Source of the DNA: Planctomycetota bacterium
Lineage (GTDB): Bacteria > Planctomycetota > UBA8108 > UBA1146 > JAJFFE01
DNA: 7,530 bases
Direction of reading: 5' to 3'
Assembly: GCA_020425835.1 (NCBI GenBank)
Contig: JAGQRC010000153.1
Coordinates: 1 to 7,530 of the forward strand
In this document: one piece after another, positions 1-6,694 of the stretch
Numbering within the stretch: position 1 is the stretch's first letter
Layout of the letters: every line of letters starts with the position of its first letter
Notes under the pieces: generated by a model
Told to the model about the DNA's origin: nothing
Databases searched by the model: none
The model's input: the letters and a program-made list of their open reading frames with translations, nothing else
Translations under genes and position numbers: made by a program

Positions 1-361
1 TCGGGGCGGGGCCGACGCGACCGCCCTCGCACTCCACTGGGTCGGGTTCGAGCTCGAGACGCGAACGGCATGGATCTACTTCGAGATCGACGTCGAGGGA
101 TCCCTCGGCGGAACGCGCTGGCGGGACGAGTTGCTCTCCGAGTTGGGCCCTGACACGCGGAGCACGCTGCGTCTTCGCGCCGGCGACAGCTCTCGGACGC
201 TGACCTTCGATCCCGATCGGGTCGAGGTCCCGTGGGAGGAACCGCACCTCACCGCGCTCGATCGGTTGATCCGCGGCTCGGGGCGGTTCGCCTCCCTCCT
301 GACACGGTCGGTCCGCGGCGCGGCGATCGCCGTCCTCCGCGAGTGGGTCGCCGCCCGCTGA
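1..361 (+). CDS. Probable DUF6702-like protein, C-terminal part (5' end outside window)
   Basis: The frame is open from base 2 to a TGA at 359-361 and gives 119 residues with no start visible, so the N-terminus lies off the left edge. The visible part begins with a beta-rich stretch (ALHWVGFELETRTAWIYFEI), followed by a segment resembling an L-L-x-E-L...D-x-R-x-T helix-turn and then a strand RSRTLTF-like (SSRTLTFDPD). The order 'F-x-G-x-E-x-E...W-x-Y-x-E', then a short helix, then a final strand before a Pro-Trp resembles DUF6702, a family of small secreted or periplasmic proteins of unknown function. The assignment is from recalled pattern only. About 45 residues after that domain, starting at EVPWEEPHLTALD, form a helical, arginine-rich tail that is not part of the recalled family pattern. 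The gene runs convergently into the LamG gene with one base between the stop codons. Coding status is well supported by the long codon-like frame; the family call is moderate. Confidence 0.55.
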   Translation, partial: RGGADATALALHWVGFELETRTAWIYFEIDVEGSLGGTRWRDELLSELGPDTRSTLRLRAGDSSRTLTFDPDRVEVPWEEPHLTALDRLIRGSGRFASLLTRSVRGAAIAVLREWVAAR

Positions 362-362
362 G

Positions 363-2849
363 TCACGGACAGTAGCGCGTCTGGCAGGTCAGATCGTCCG
401 CCGTCGGATCGGGCCCACAGTTCGGCCACGGGCTCACGGGAAGCGGCCCGCCGAGGAAGTACGAGAGCGCGAGCGCTATCGCGTCGGTCTCGGTCACGAC
501 GCCATCGTCGTCGAAGTCCGCGGCGTCCTCGCACAAGAAGACCCCGATCCCCATCACCGCGACGCTGTACGCCGCGACGACATCGGCGATGTTGAGTCGT
601 CCGTCGGCATTGACGTCACCGCGGATCATCTCGGACTTGCCACCACAGTCGAGGCCGATCGAGACGGTGGCCGCACTGCTCGACACCTGGCCGCAGGGAC
701 TGGTGACGACGACGGTGTAGGAGCCAGCATCTTTCATGGGCAAGAAGGTGAGCGAGAGCACGGAGTCGGTGGCACCCGGCACGAGGGCTCCGTCGTGGAA
801 CCACTGGTAGGCGAGCCTCGGTCCGGACGCGATGACACTCAGCTCGATGAGATCTCCCTCGCACGCCTCGACGTCGCTCGGCTCGGTCTCGATCGACGGA
901 CCGGCGAGCACCGTCACCGTGACCGTTTGCATCGCGAGGCCACAGGCGTTGGTCGCGAGAACCGAGTAGTTGCCGGATCCGGCTGGGCCCACCGTCTCGA
1001 CCGAGAGAATCGGCGAAGTTTCGCCGGGAAGATCGACGCCGTCCTTGGACCATTGAATCTGGAGCGGAGTCGTGCCGAGGATCTCCGCCGCGAGCGAGAG
1101 CGGCTCCCCGCCACAGAGCGTCGTCTCCCCAGTCAGTGACTGAACCTGAGGGCACAGTGGATCGCAGACGCGCTGGCCGGCGAGTCCTCGGGTGTGGTGC
1201 TCGGTGATCTCCGCCGCCTCGAGCGCTCGGTCGTAGACCGCAATCTCGTCGAGGTCGCCGTCGAAACCGAACCCGGCGCCCGACGCGAGCCAGCCGACGG
1301 TCAGGAGTGCGTTCGGCGAGGCGAATCCTTCGGTGAACGACTCCGGCATCGAGGTGCGCAACTCGCCATCGACGTAGACCTCGAGCGCGGCGCTGCTCGC
1401 GCGACGAACGCCCACGGCGTGGTGCCACTGTCCATCCGCGAAACTCTCCGGCGTCACCGGGAAGACGCCCGGGGCGCCGCTGGTGTCCTTCACGAGGAAC
1501 GCGACGCCGCCCTGATGCTGACCGAGCCAGAGCTCCAAACCGTTCTCGAGGTCGATGCGTCCGACGAAGATCTCCGTGCTCGGGCTCGACATGCGGAACC
1601 AGCACTCGATCGAGAAGCTCGTCTCCGCGTCGAAATCCAGCGCGCCCCCGGTCGCGCCGACCAAGCCGCTCTCGACCCCTGCGAAGAACTGAGCGCCACC
1701 CACGACACCGCTGCTCGGCGAGGGGCACTCGTCGAGGCAATCGAGGTCGACTTCCCCCACGCGATCGCGGAAGTGCCCTCCCTGGGTCTCGTCGAGCGGA
1801 AGGTAGAGGATCATGCCTTCGGGGCACTCGAAGACGTCCTGCTCGACGGTCAGGACGAACGCCTGGGTCGTGGAGCCGGCGGCGTTCTGGGCCTCCAGCT
1901 CGAGCGCGGCCGATCCGGTCTGCAGAAGGCTCGGAACCCAAGTGAGCTCACCGGTCTCGGAGTCGAGCACGACTCCATCCGGGGCGGAGTTCAGCACGAA
2001 CTGCGGAGCCGGATTGCCGGTCGCGACCACGGAGTAGCGATAGAGGTCACCGACTGCAGCGGTCAAGGGCGGCACGCTGATGATCGACGGGGGAATCGGG
2101 TCGCAGACGCCGAGGCCCAACAGCCCCGCCGCATGGTTGGCCGCGACGCGGTCCTCGCCCAGTGCCGACGCGTAGATCACGACTTCGTCGATGTCGCCGA
2201 CGAACGGGTCGTTGCTCGTTTGGCCGGGCGTAACGCCGATGCCGAGTGCCGCGGACTCCGATCCGAAGCCCGTCGTGTAGTTGGTGTCGTTGACCGAGGC
2301 AAGCGTACCGTCGACGTAGATTCGATTCTCTTGCGCCGCTCCATCGCGCACGGCGACGACGTGGTGCCACTCGCCGTTGGCGACGGAGAAGCCGCTCGCG
2401 ACGAAGTCGGTCACGCCTTGGCCGCTCGTCGACACCAAGCTGAACCCGACCTGCCCGCCGGGGATCGTGCCGACGAAGATCCCCAGACTCGTCGTCGGAT
2501 CGACGCGGCCGAACATGGTGCCGACGACTCCGCTCGCGCTCGTTCGGAACCACATCTCGATGGAGAAGTCGTCCGTCGCCCCGAAGTCGTATGCGGGATC
2601 CGCGGCGATCGCGATGCCTCCGGCCCCCCCGAAGGACTGAGCCCCACCCGCGAGCCCGTCGATCGGAACCGGACACGCGCCGTCACAGCTGCCGTTCCGG
2701 ACGCCCTGCTCGTCCAGATAGCTCCCGGCGACCGGCTCGTTCAGGCGCCAAACGGATACGGCGTCGCCGGGACATTGCGCGCGGACGACAAGAGTCGGAG
2801 CCAGGACACAGATAGCAAGAACGAGAGCCCGAACGTTCGATGACGACAC
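363..2849 (-). CDS. Secreted LamG/Ig-domain protein with C-terminal dockerin-like module
   Basis: The product has 828 residues from a GTG start. Residues 1-24 are a signal peptide with hydrophobic core ALVLAICVLAPTLVV and probable cleavage after VRA. Domains follow in order: a LamG (concanavalin-like) domain at about 26-249, with signature FSIEMWFRTS, WHHVVAV, IYVDG and GDIDEVVIY; an Ig-like fold of the putative-Ig (He_PIG) style at 253-337; a second LamG at 342-562 (FSIECWFRMS, WHHAVGV, VYVDG, GDLDEIAVYD); two Ig domains at about 566-648 and 651-732 (W600 and W683, G-x-Y motifs at 628 and 711); and a paired EF-hand module at 743-822. The EF loops are D745-N747-D749-R751-N753-D756 and D778-D780-D782-V784-T786-D789, capped by C773 and by CGPDPTADDLTC. 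LamG and Ig domains usually bind carbohydrate or protein ligands, so a cell-surface or extracellular adhesion role is likely but inferred. No membrane anchor or sortase motif is seen at the C-terminus. A longer frame reaches 3020, but it would bury the signal peptide behind 57 arginine- and proline-rich residues. Confidence 0.9.
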   Translation of the reverse strand: MSSSNVRALVLAICVLAPTLVVRAQCPGDAVSVWRLNEPVAGSYLDEQGVRNGSCDGACPVPIDGLAGGAQSFGGAGGIAIAADPAYDFGATDDFSIEMWFRTSASGVVGTMFGRVDPTTSLGIFVGTIPGGQVGFSLVSTSGQGVTDFVASGFSVANGEWHHVVAVRDGAAQENRIYVDGTLASVNDTNYTTGFGSESAALGIGVTPGQTSNDPFVGDIDEVVIYASALGEDRVAANHAAGLLGLGVCDPIPPSIISVPPLTAAVGDLYRYSVVATGNPAPQFVLNSAPDGVVLDSETGELTWVPSLLQTGSAALELEAQNAAGSTTQAFVLTVEQDVFECPEGMILYLPLDETQGGHFRDRVGEVDLDCLDECPSPSSGVVGGAQFFAGVESGLVGATGGALDFDAETSFSIECWFRMSSPSTEIFVGRIDLENGLELWLGQHQGGVAFLVKDTSGAPGVFPVTPESFADGQWHHAVGVRRASSAALEVYVDGELRTSMPESFTEGFASPNALLTVGWLASGAGFGFDGDLDEIAVYDRALEAAEITEHHTRGLAGQRVCDPLCPQVQSLTGETTLCGGEPLSLAAEILGTTPLQIQWSKDGVDLPGETSPILSVETVGPAGSGNYSVLATNACGLAMQTVTVTVLAGPSIETEPSDVEACEGDLIELSVIASGPRLAYQWFHDGALVPGATDSVLSLTFLPMKDAGSYTVVVTSPCGQVSSSAATVSIGLDCGGKSEMIRGDVNADGRLNIADVVAAYSVAVMGIGVFLCEDAADFDDDGVVTETDAIALALSYFLGGPLPVSPWPNCGPDPTADDLTCQTRYCP

Positions 2850-2853
2850 GGCG

Positions 2854-2861
2854 CCCCCTCT
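2854..2861 (-). promoter_or_regulatory. Ribosome binding site deciding the GTG start of the LamG gene
   Basis: On the minus strand the sequence AGAGGGGG stands just before CGCC and the GTG at 2849-2847. Its AGAGG core is 7 bases from the start codon, a normal spacing. The GTG is followed directly by a good signal peptide, whereas the upstream ATG at 3020 has none. This site is the reason for choosing GTG over the longer frame. Confidence 0.7.
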
Positions 2862-2923
2862 CGATAGTGCGAAGGGAGTGGGTAATAGAGCTTCACCGAA
2901 GAAAGGTGGCCCGGGATTCGCCA

Positions 2924-3120
2924 CGCGGCAACGCGCCAACGAGGGCGGACCTCGCGGAACAGCACAACGCCGAGACTTAGGAGACCGTCGATAAACCCGC
3001 CCCGTCCGAGAGCCCCGCAATCGGCAGCGAGGGGTCCCGCGGCGGCAGCGAAATCGGGGCTTCGACGATGCGGCTTCCGTGGGAACCTCGACGGGCCCGA
3101 TCGCGGCGATGCGCCAACGA
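2924..3120. repeat. Imperfect direct repeat pair, 17 of 19 bases identical
   Basis: The first copy is at 2924-2942 (CGCGGCAACGCGCCAACGA) and the second at 3102-3120 (CGCGGCGATGCGCCAACGA). They differ at two positions and start 178 bases apart, both in the intergenic region upstream of the LamG gene. They could be paired binding sites for a regulator of that gene, or a chance match in GC-rich DNA. No function is assigned. Confidence 0.4.
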
Positions 3121-3163
3121 CGAAACGCACGAACACACGTGGATCCGTCGAGCTTCGCCGAGG

Positions 3164-5371
3164 TCAGACGAACCGACGTCGAATCGCGTCGCAGCTCGAC
3201 TGGACCTGCGCGGCCTCGCTCGCCGTCGCGGAACGTTCCCCGTACAGCACGTCGTAGAAGCGACCCACCAAGAGTTCGAACGGAGCGCGGATCTCGTCCT
3301 TCTTGGCGACGAGTCGCACCTGCTGCTCGCGGGGCGTCTCTGCCGGGCGTCTTCCGAAGCGACGCCGCGCCAGGGCGCGCTGGAGCTCGTCGTAGGCGAG
3401 GAGGATCGCCTCCTCGGGAGTTGCGGCCGCCTTCTTCGTCGCCGGCTCCACCGCACTCAAAGCGAGCGGCACGATGGCGACGGCGTTGCCCCCACCGGTC
3501 GGTGCCGCCTCTCTCTCGCGACGCTCTCTGCGCCCGAAGCCGCGCGCGGCGATCACCACGAAGCCGATCGCGATGCCGGCAGCGAGCCAGCGCCAGGGCG
3601 GATCTTCCCCGGGCATGTCATCCTCACTCGTGCTGCCCTTGTCGGCAGCGTTCGGCTCGGACATCTCCATCGACGAGCCATCGGCGGGGGTCTCACCCGG
3701 ACTCGCGCGCAACTCCGACGATGCGCGAGGAACCAAGCCGGCCAGCGAGGCGTCGCTCGTCGCTTCTCCATCGACGGGAGGCAGGAAATCGAGGTTCACC
3801 GAGATCGGCTCGTCGGGCAACGGAACCACCGCCGCGCTGCTGAGCTCCTCGGCGGACGTCGCGCTCTCGTCGACGGGCGCACCGCTCTCGCCGGGGGTCT
3901 CATCCTCCCCCTCTTCCTCTCCAGTGACCGCGGTCCGCAGTGTGGCGAGATCCGCCGCACTCGGGATGTCACGAGCGGGCTCGACCGGACCATCCAGGCC
4001 ATCCGAACCGAAGGTCACCTCCCCCTTCGCACCACTCGACATCGTTCGCGCTCCGGTCGCCGTTCGGGAACCGACGCTGTTGCTCGCACCACCGACACGA
4101 CCGAGCCCGCTCCCTTGGCTCGAGGATGAGACACCAGCGCTCGGCGCACCTGCCCGGGCGCCACCGCCTCCGGTCTGTCCGATTTCCGGTGTCGGCGGAA
4201 GCGGGTTGCTGGACTTCGTGACCGGTGTCGATGGGGTCATGGGAGGCGGCAGGGACTCGGCACCGTACTTGAAGGGATTGAGTCGAGCCTCGACGTCGTC
4301 GATCAGGGTCATCGGAAGCTCGATCAAGCGATCGTAGCCGCGGTCGGGCTTCCGCTCGAGCTCCGGCATCGGGGGGGCGGGCGCGATCGCGTCGGGCTCC
4401 GTGGCCTCGGGATCGGTCGCGCCTGGATCGATTTCCGGCGCGCTCGGCATCTCGTCGGCACCCTCGCCTTCGACCCGTGCCGTCTCGTCCTCACCGATCG
4501 GCGTGCTCTCGTCGCTCGCGGCGCCACCGGCGGTCGATCCCTGCGGCTCTTCGTCCTCCGACGACTCGGTCCCCGCAGCGCCATCGCCCTCGGGCCTCGA
4601 TTCGGAGTCGACGGTGGCCTGCTCGGGCGCCGTCAGTCCCTGCGCTTCCGACTCGGATCCGCCATCGACGCGTGCCACTTCCGTGACACCCTCGCTCGTC
4701 ACGACGGCCCAGCGCTCCTCACGGATCGCTAGCGCCGGCTCGATCCACCAGAGCAACCCGGTCAACACGAGGAACACCAGACCCGCGGCAACACCGCCGA
4801 CCCAACCCAGCGCCCGCGATGCCTGCGCGTTGAGCGGAATCGGAACGCGTTCGACGTAGACGTCGTGCAGTAAGTGCCGCAGAGCCGTGGAGAGGCCGAA
4901 CGCGACCAACGCGGCCGGGATCATCCACCACGCCCCCGCGTGACGTTCGGCCAGTCCGACGATCAGAGCACCGAGGAGGGCGACGTCGTGGAAGCGGTAG
5001 AGTCGGGGATCGAAAAGGAGCGCACTCGAGACCCAGAGCGTGACCAGCGCGACCAGCGGAGGCTGGGCGAGGCCACGCCAGATCTCGGCGAAGTGACCGA
5101 GGGACAGGCCCCCGAGCGCACCGAGACCCGCCGCCGCGGCGACGATGGCAACCGCTGACCGCGGGGCGCGCGCGGATCCCTCGACGATCCGCGCGATCGC
5201 GCGGGGCACGAGCGCCCAACCGAGGAACAGGAAACGCTCCGCCGGAGACGCGCCGCTGGACAGAGCATCCGACGCGTAGAACGCGGCCGAGGCGACCGCG
5301 ACCAATTCGGAGACGAACAAGGTGAGGCCAACGCGCTCACGCGGTGCGAATCGGTCGTAGATGAGCTTCAT
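3164..5371 (-). CDS. Eight-helix membrane protein with long disordered linker and C-terminal DUF4129 domain (TgpA-like frame without transglutaminase core)
   Basis: The product has 735 residues. Seven hydrophobic segments lie at about 14-33, 45-63, 72-92, 103-120, 128-143, 147-166 and 187-210, and an eighth at 592-609. Arginine-rich loops at 61-71, 122-127, 165-186 and 610-620 alternate consistently with N-in topology. This puts residues 211-590 outside the cytoplasmic membrane and the C-terminus inside. The outer stretch is low complexity: acidic Glu/Asp/Ser-rich at about 231-340, Pro/Ser/Gly/Thr-rich at 371-450, acidic again at 484-590. Residues 651-735 match DUF4129 (EEAILLAYDELQRAL, then RRPAETPREQ, then LYGERSATASEAA). 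In the TgpA family DUF4129 follows an N-terminal membrane domain and a periplasmic transglutaminase core. Here that core is not recognisable and the only cysteine is C727 in the cytoplasmic tail. The ATG at 5371 has GAGGG 7 bases upstream. It is third in the operon after MoxR and DUF58, so it probably works with them at the envelope; its activity is unknown. Confidence 0.85.
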   Translation of the reverse strand: MKLIYDRFAPRERVGLTLFVSELVAVASAAFYASDALSSGASPAERFLFLGWALVPRAIARIVEGSARAPRSAVAIVAAAAGLGALGGLSLGHFAEIWRGLAQPPLVALVTLWVSSALLFDPRLYRFHDVALLGALIVGLAERHAGAWWMIPAALVAFGLSTALRHLLHDVYVERVPIPLNAQASRALGWVGGVAAGLVFLVLTGLLWWIEPALAIREERWAVVTSEGVTEVARVDGGSESEAQGLTAPEQATVDSESRPEGDGAAGTESSEDEEPQGSTAGGAASDESTPIGEDETARVEGEGADEMPSAPEIDPGATDPEATEPDAIAPAPPMPELERKPDRGYDRLIELPMTLIDDVEARLNPFKYGAESLPPPMTPSTPVTKSSNPLPPTPEIGQTGGGGARAGAPSAGVSSSSQGSGLGRVGGASNSVGSRTATGARTMSSGAKGEVTFGSDGLDGPVEPARDIPSAADLATLRTAVTGEEEGEDETPGESGAPVDESATSAEELSSAAVVPLPDEPISVNLDFLPPVDGEATSDASLAGLVPRASSELRASPGETPADGSSMEMSEPNAADKGSTSEDDMPGEDPPWRWLAAGIAIGFVVIAARGFGRRERREREAAPTGGGNAVAIVPLALSAVEPATKKAAATPEEAILLAYDELQRALARRRFGRRPAETPREQQVRLVAKKDEIRAPFELLVGRFYDVLYGERSATASEAAQVQSSCDAIRRRFV

Positions 5372-5392
5372 GGTCTCGCCCTCATCGGAGAC

Positions 5393-5411
5393 GGTCGGCC
5401 GCGGCTCGACC
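5393..5411 (-). other. Possible hairpin in the DUF58-DUF4129 intercistronic gap
   Basis: On the minus strand GGTCG and CGACC flank a GC-rich centre (AGCCGCGGC), giving a 7-pair stem with one bulged A and a CGCG loop. It lies in the 51-base gap between the DUF58 stop and the ribosome binding site of the next gene. There is no T tract, so it does not look like a terminator. It may be an mRNA stabilising or processing structure, or chance in GC-rich sequence. Confidence 0.25.
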
Positions 5412-5422
5412 GCCGAGCTCGC

Positions 5423-6694
5423 TCAGGAGTTCAGCGCCGACCGCGGGAGCGCACGCGACCGCGCGCCACACGAGAAGAGTATAGTCTCGAAACCGCATCC
5501 CATCGATCGGCGGGCGTAGGCCTGCGCAGCGGCGAGGTTTGCCTCGTGGGTCCGCCCTCGAGCGTCGGCGAACTCGCCGAAGATGATGAGCACGATCCGG
5601 TGGCGGCGTCGAGACCACCAGAACAGACGCTCGAACAACTCCTCGCTCTCGTACAGATAGGGGCTCACGGTGACCACCACCGTCGACTCTCGCTGCACAC
5701 GCGGCACGGATCGCTCGAGGAGACCGACGAACGAGCGACGATGCGGATCGGGCTGCGCGTACAGGAGCGCATCGAGTAGGCGCCGGAATTCGGCGGCGTT
5801 GGTCACGCACTGCAACACGTCGCGCCCCTTCGCGCCGCTCGTGAAGAGCTGGGCGCCGCGTCCGCGCGAGAGCGCCTTCTGCGTCAGGCCGACCGCGAGC
5901 CGGATCGCGCACTCGAAACTCGAGTTGCGCCCTGTGCCGACCAGGGCATCGCGATGGGCGTCGAGGAAGATCGACATGCCGCCACCGCTCGCTTGCGCAT
6001 GCTCCCGGACCACGGGGAAGCCGAGATGCGCCGTGAGTCGCCAGTGGATCATCCGGTGGGAGTCCCCGCTCTGATACTCCCGAACCTTGTAGAACTCGTC
6101 GGAGCGGCCGAGACCGCGACGTCCCTCCTCATCGTCGTACGCGGCGAGGAACCGACCCACCTGCTCGCGCACCGACTCATCGGTCAGGGGCGGGTAGACC
6201 TTGATGCCCGTGGAGCTGGTGAAGGTGGTCGCGCGGCGGAAGAACCCAAACGGATCGGAGATCATCAGGGCGGCGGGGCCGACGCCGTAGATCCCGCGCG
6301 GCGCGACGCATTGCCCGACATACGGCAGTGAGATCGTCTCGCCGGGGAGCATCGCTCCGGGGAACAACAACCGCCGTTGCGAATGGACTTCGGGGTGGAA
6401 GACTTCTTCGACGTACGGGAAGAAGACCGGCAGGAGCGAGTCGTTCCGCACTTCGATCTCGACATCGACCTCGCTGCCCTCGTATGCAGACTCGGCGAGC
6501 CGGCGGTCGACATGGATGCCGATCGTGCTGCGCTTGAGGTACCAGTAGAGTCCGACCATCGACGCGGCCAACACCGCGCCGAACGAGATCAGAGCCGCGT
6601 TGCGCTGAACCAACCCGATCAAGATCGCGATGGCTCCGCACGCGAGGACAACCCACCCGGACCCGCTGGAGGGACGGAGCTCGAGATCAGCCAT
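5423..6694 (-). CDS. DUF58 family membrane-associated protein, MoxR partner
   Basis: The product has 423 residues. Two hydrophobic segments at about 13-30 and 35-53 form an N-terminal hairpin anchor. A beta-rich region at 58-168 follows, including the family-typical SDPFGFFRR (146-154). The DUF58 core signature is at 201-232: FYKVREYQSGDSHRMIHWRL followed by FPVVREH, matching the family pattern of an R-E-Y-x-x-G-D, then I-x-W-x-x-x-A block. The following part (240 onward, SIFLDAHRDA) resembles the von Willebrand A-like fold of the family, with a second strand at 338-343 (TVVVTVS). DUF58 proteins are regularly encoded next to MoxR ATPases and are thought to act with them in assembly or activation of protein complexes; the substrate here is unknown. 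The ATG at 6694 overlaps the MoxR stop (ATGGCTGA) and is preceded by GGAGG. An upstream ATG at 6751 would add 19 arginine-rich residues read over the MoxR end and is less likely. Confidence 0.92.
   Translation of the reverse strand: MADLELRPSSGSGWVVLACGAIAILIGLVQRNAALISFGAVLAASMVGLYWYLKRSTIGIHVDRRLAESAYEGSEVDVEIEVRNDSLLPVFFPYVEEVFHPEVHSQRRLLFPGAMLPGETISLPYVGQCVAPRGIYGVGPAALMISDPFGFFRRATTFTSSTGIKVYPPLTDESVREQVGRFLAAYDDEEGRRGLGRSDEFYKVREYQSGDSHRMIHWRLTAHLGFPVVREHAQASGGGMSIFLDAHRDALVGTGRNSSFECAIRLAVGLTQKALSRGRGAQLFTSGAKGRDVLQCVTNAAEFRRLLDALLYAQPDPHRRSFVGLLERSVPRVQRESTVVVTVSPYLYESEELFERLFWWSRRRHRIVLIIFGEFADARGRTHEANLAAAQAYARRSMGCGFETILFSCGARSRALPRSALNS
6687..6694 (-). other. 8-base stop/start overlap (ATGGCTGA) coupling MoxR and DUF58
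   Basis: The minus strand reads ATGGCTGA: the first three bases start DUF58 and the last three end MoxR. Such overlaps usually reflect translational coupling and equal production of interacting partners. This is seen directly in the sequence; the functional consequence is inferred. Confidence 0.85.

Larger units (their letters stand above)
2850..3163. other. Intergenic region with imperfect 19-base direct repeat
   Basis: These 314 bases lie between the start of the LamG gene and the stop of the DUF4129 membrane protein. They should hold the end of the MoxR operon and the promoter of the LamG gene. No convincing gene is seen in either strand. I see no strong sigma-70 promoter: a TATTAC hexamer on the minus strand (2882-2887) is suitably placed 32 bases before the GTG but has no matching -35. 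I see no intrinsic terminator with a T tract; the best inverted pair (AGCCCCG at 3011-3017 with CGGGGCT at 3055-3061) has a 37-base loop and no T run. The direct repeat is listed separately. Confidence 0.6.

Noticed and set aside
76..534. A 152-residue minus-strand frame bridging the two convergent genes
   Set aside because: Arginine- and serine-rich shadow translation that overlaps both the DUF6702-like end and the dockerin module.
1194..2843. A 549-residue open frame on the plus strand opposite the LamG gene
   Set aside because: It is antisense to a gene with clear signal peptide, LamG, Ig and dockerin motifs; the translation is Arg/Asp/Glu/Ala-rich with no recognisable domain, as expected from GC-rich codon bias.
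2882..2887. TATTAC as a -10 box for the LamG gene
   Set aside because: Suitably placed but there is no -35-like hexamer 16-18 bases upstream; a single hexamer is not enough to call a promoter.
2850..3020. N-terminal extension of the LamG protein to the ATG at 3020
   Set aside because: It would put 57 Arg/Pro-rich residues before an obvious signal peptide, and the GTG at 2849 has a good AGAGG site.
3011..3061. AGCCCCG/CGGGGCT inverted pair as a terminator of the MoxR operon
   Set aside because: Only 7 pairs, a 37-base loop and no T tract on the minus strand.
3068..4337. Long plus-strand frames (3068-4129 and 3474-4337) opposite the DUF4129 protein
   Set aside because: Both lie opposite a gene with consistent membrane topology and a DUF4129 domain, are compositionally biased and show no domain.
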